Assembly (NCBI RefSeq): GCF_004122145.1
Contig: NZ_SBKQ01000007.1
Span: forward strand, 62,001 to 126,000
Reading direction: 5' to 3'
DNA: 64,000 bases
DNA from: Flavobacterium piscinae
GTDB taxonomy: Bacteria > Bacteroidota > Bacteroidia > Flavobacteriales > Flavobacteriaceae
Below, piece after piece: positions 62,249-64,000 of the stretch (position 1 is the stretch's first letter; each line of letters begins with the position of its first letter). The translations under genes were made by a program, and so were the position numbers. Under the pieces are notes generated by a model. The model made no database searches and had not been told where the DNA came from. It saw nothing but the letters and a program-made list of their open reading frames with translations.

Positions 62249-63597
62249 TAGTAAATTGAATTTAGATTTGCTTCTTGCTCATTATAAGGGCCATGCTTAA
62301 TTTTTTTGTTCAGTGAATACAAAAACAATAAAAATAAAAGCGTGTAAATCACTAAAAATAAAATCAATGAAAATAGAATTTGATTGGCTGAAACCTCTTG
62401 CGAAAATCCTTCACTTGTTCGAAGATGTCCGTACACAATCCATGGTTGCCTTCCCATTTCGGCTGCAAACCAACCGGCTTGATTGGCAATTTGAGGTAAT
62501 AAAACGGAAAATGAGAAAATCCATAACAGCCATTTTGTTTCAAATAATTTTCCCCTCCACCATAAAAAACTGGCATAAAACGTTAAGGCAATCAAAAACA
62601 TTCCTATTGAAATCATAATGTGATAAAATTGAAAAACAGCATTCACTTGGCTCGGTTGATCTTCTTTTGGAAAAGCATTCAACCCTGTTACCGGAGCTTG
62701 AACATCTTGATGAACCAAAAAAGACAATCCACCGGGAACCGCAATACCTGAAACTTCTTGTTTTTCATTGTCCACCCAACCTAAAAGATACAAATCTGCC
62801 GGAGCAGAAGGTTCGTAATGTCCTTCCATGGCTGCCAATTTAGCCGGTTGATTTTTGACCACACCATCCGCAGAACTATGTCCGGAGAGTAACTGAGTAA
62901 AAGATACTACAGTTGCCACTACCAATGCAATTTTGAACGCTTTTTTTGAAATAGCCTCATAACGTCCTTTACGAAGATAATAAGCGTGAACACTTAAAAC
63001 CATGAAGGCACCGGCCAAAAAAGCCCCTTGCCAAACGTGAATTATCCTGTCTACACTGGAAGGATTAAATACCATCGCCCAAAAGTCAGTAACTTCTGCT
63101 CTGGCATTAAAACCTTCACCAACAATATGATAACCGGCAGGTGTTTGTTGCCAACTGTTTGCCACGACAATCCAAACAGCAGAAAACATGGAACCCAGAA
63201 AAACACCAATGGTTGAAATAAAGTGAACTTTAGGTGAAACGCGATTCCATCCAAAAATTAGTATTCCTAAAAAAGTACTTTCTAGCCCAAAAGCAAACAA
63301 ACCTTCTGCTGCGAGTGCACTACCAAAAATATCCCCTACATATCGGGAATAAACTGCCCAATTGGTCCCGAACTCAAATTCCATTATGATTCCGGTTGCC
63401 ACACCAATACCAAAAGTAATGGCAAATATTTTGAGCCAAAAACGGGTTAATACTTCGTATTCTTTATTTCCGGTTTTGAGGTAAAGTCCTTCAAAAATAA
63501 CCATCAATAAACCTAATCCTATACTCAATGGTGGATAAATATAATGAAAGGCAACGGTGAAGGCAAATTGTATTCGAGCTAATATTTCAACATCCAT
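62248..63597 (-). CDS. cydA: Cytochrome bd ubiquinol oxidase subunit I
   Basis: The 449-residue subunit carries heme ligands: His in FTVAFHYIYPPLSIG (near 19), the EFGTNWAVYSRYVGDIFG Q-site region, SWQQTPAGY, and the heme b595/d-linked GRQPWIVYGHLRTSEG segment. The Q-loop is short, as in flavobacterial CydA. I chose ATG 63597 over 63675 because CydA proteins begin MDVEILARIQF. It is 11 bases after the thioredoxin-like gene, within the operon. Confidence 0.95.
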   Translation of the reverse strand: MDVEILARIQFAFTVAFHYIYPPLSIGLGLLMVIFEGLYLKTGNKEYEVLTRFWLKIFAITFGIGVATGIIMEFEFGTNWAVYSRYVGDIFGSALAAEGLFAFGLESTFLGILIFGWNRVSPKVHFISTIGVFLGSMFSAVWIVVANSWQQTPAGYHIVGEGFNARAEVTDFWAMVFNPSSVDRIIHVWQGAFLAGAFMVLSVHAYYLRKGRYEAISKKAFKIALVVATVVSFTQLLSGHSSADGVVKNQPAKLAAMEGHYEPSAPADLYLLGWVDNEKQEVSGIAVPGGLSFLVHQDVQAPVTGLNAFPKEDQPSQVNAVFQFYHIMISIGMFLIALTFYASFLWWRGKLFETKWLLWIFSFSVLLPQIANQAGWFAAEMGRQPWIVYGHLRTSEGFSQEVSANQILFSLILFLVIYTLLFLLFLYSLNKKIKHGPYNEQEANLNSIY

Positions 63598-63608
63598 AAT
63601 TTTGTGTT

Positions 63609-63911
63609 TTAAGGTTCTATTTCCAGCATTTTCTTGATAATTTCTTCTTTTGAAAGCACTTCTCTGGTTTTCCAAATCAACTTTCCGTTTGCAAAAAGTG
63701 CTAATAAGGGCAAAGAATCAATCTGTAGATGGTTGATTTTAAAAGGTAATTGATTTATTTCAAAGGTATGTATTTCAACTCGCTTTCCAATGGAATTTTT
63801 AACCTGTTGTAAAGTTGGTTTAATCATTTCACAAGGGTCACAGGATGAAGATTTAAAATTAATTAAGATCAATTCATTATTTTGAATGACGGTATTTATT
63901 TCGTGATTCAT
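63609..63911 (-). CDS. Thioredoxin-like protein (CDPC motif)
   Basis: The 100-residue thioredoxin-fold protein has NFKSSSCDPCEMIKPTL with a CxxC active site (CDPC, residues 24-27) and a SLPLLALFANGK strand with cis-Pro (P68). No signal peptide is seen, so it is cytosolic or translocation is unclear. It lies between a Cys-rich membrane protein and cydA, and its ATG overlaps the previous stop (ATGA), implying coupled expression and a role in redox assembly or maintenance of the oxidase. Confidence 0.88.
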   Translation of the reverse strand: MNHEINTVIQNNELILINFKSSSCDPCEMIKPTLQQVKNSIGKRVEIHTFEINQLPFKINHLQIDSLPLLALFANGKLIWKTREVLSKEEIIKKMLEIEP

Positions 63912-64000
63912 TCTGTTTTAGATTTAGAAATTTGACAACTACCCGAACTACAGGTATTGAAAACAGCTTGAAAAAGAAAAAAAGCCCCAAAAAATAAGAA
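63908..64000 (-). CDS. C-terminal end of a Cys-containing membrane protein (partial)
   Basis: Only about 30 codons are inside the window. They read a hydrophobic segment (FLFFGAFFLFQAVF) followed by NTCSSGSCQ and a short tail, with the stop at 63908-63910. The TCSSGSC motif with a hydrophobic helix resembles small flavobacterial membrane proteins of unknown function (DUF-type). It is the most upstream gene visible of the thioredoxin-cydA-cydB operon, with stop and start overlapping as ATGA. Confidence 0.6.
   Translation of the reverse strand, partial: FLFFGAFFLFQAVFNTCSSGSCQISKSKTE

Overview
This 64 kb window comes from the chromosome of an A+T-rich member of the Bacteroidota, almost certainly a Flavobacteriaceae (Flavobacterium-like) bacterium. 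The grounds are GldI, a secreted protein with a type IX secretion (T9SS) sorting tail, omega/BamD/CoaBC/DUF4835/RecN in the usual flavobacterial order, a PNGase F-like protein, MbnP/MbnH genes, a ClC channel, and promoters of the TAnnTTTG type. Nearly all of it is coding. No stretch longer than about 230 bases lacks a gene, and I see no rRNA, tRNA, CRISPR array, prophage or replication origin.

Layout. 0-8 kb: a plus-strand housekeeping run (DUF1015 end, YggS, exonuclease/GIY-YIG, potassium-type channel, MiaA, lipoprotein, acyl-ACP thioesterase). It is interrupted by accessory material: a rhuM gene with its middle deleted, a secreted-protein gene frameshifted in a 13-A tract, and a four-helix-bundle gene bracketed by CAAT-rich repeats. 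A large inverted-repeat element lies at 7.9-8.1 kb. 8-31.5 kb: mostly minus strand, with a two-component pair, CoaE, a glycosyltransferase, the T9SS protein, FabI, the bamD-rpoZ-coaBC-DUF4835-recN operon, DUF6913-dapA-ferritin, a split 5'-nucleotidase on the plus strand, three paralogous membrane proteins, an operon of a DHH phosphoesterase with three peptidyl-prolyl isomerases including GldI, and a ClC channel. 31.6-42.3 kb: a giant hybrid kinase, a zinc metallopeptidase, HMG-CoA synthase, a REP-associated (RAYT) transposase between hairpins, a YifB-type ATPase, DUF2490 and a GAF kinase. 42.4-49.4 kb: DsbD, TilS, PabB-like, an FMN reductase and a PNGase F-like protein. 49.4-64 kb: an RND efflux operon, a divergent MbnP/MbnH di-heme cluster, a sulfide:quinone-reductase-like flavoprotein and the cytochrome bd operon.

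The most interesting signal is regulatory. A GTAAC-N4-GTTAC palindrome lies between the divergent efflux and MbnP/MbnH operons, and its centre is 36.5 bases from the last base of a -7 box on both sides. A near-copy lies at exactly the same distance from the -7 box of the quinone-reductase-like gene. This is the geometry expected of a Crp/Fnr-type activator bound near -41.5. It suggests that efflux, the periplasmic MbnP/MbnH cluster and sulfide/quinone redox are one regulon, with cytochrome bd possibly included.
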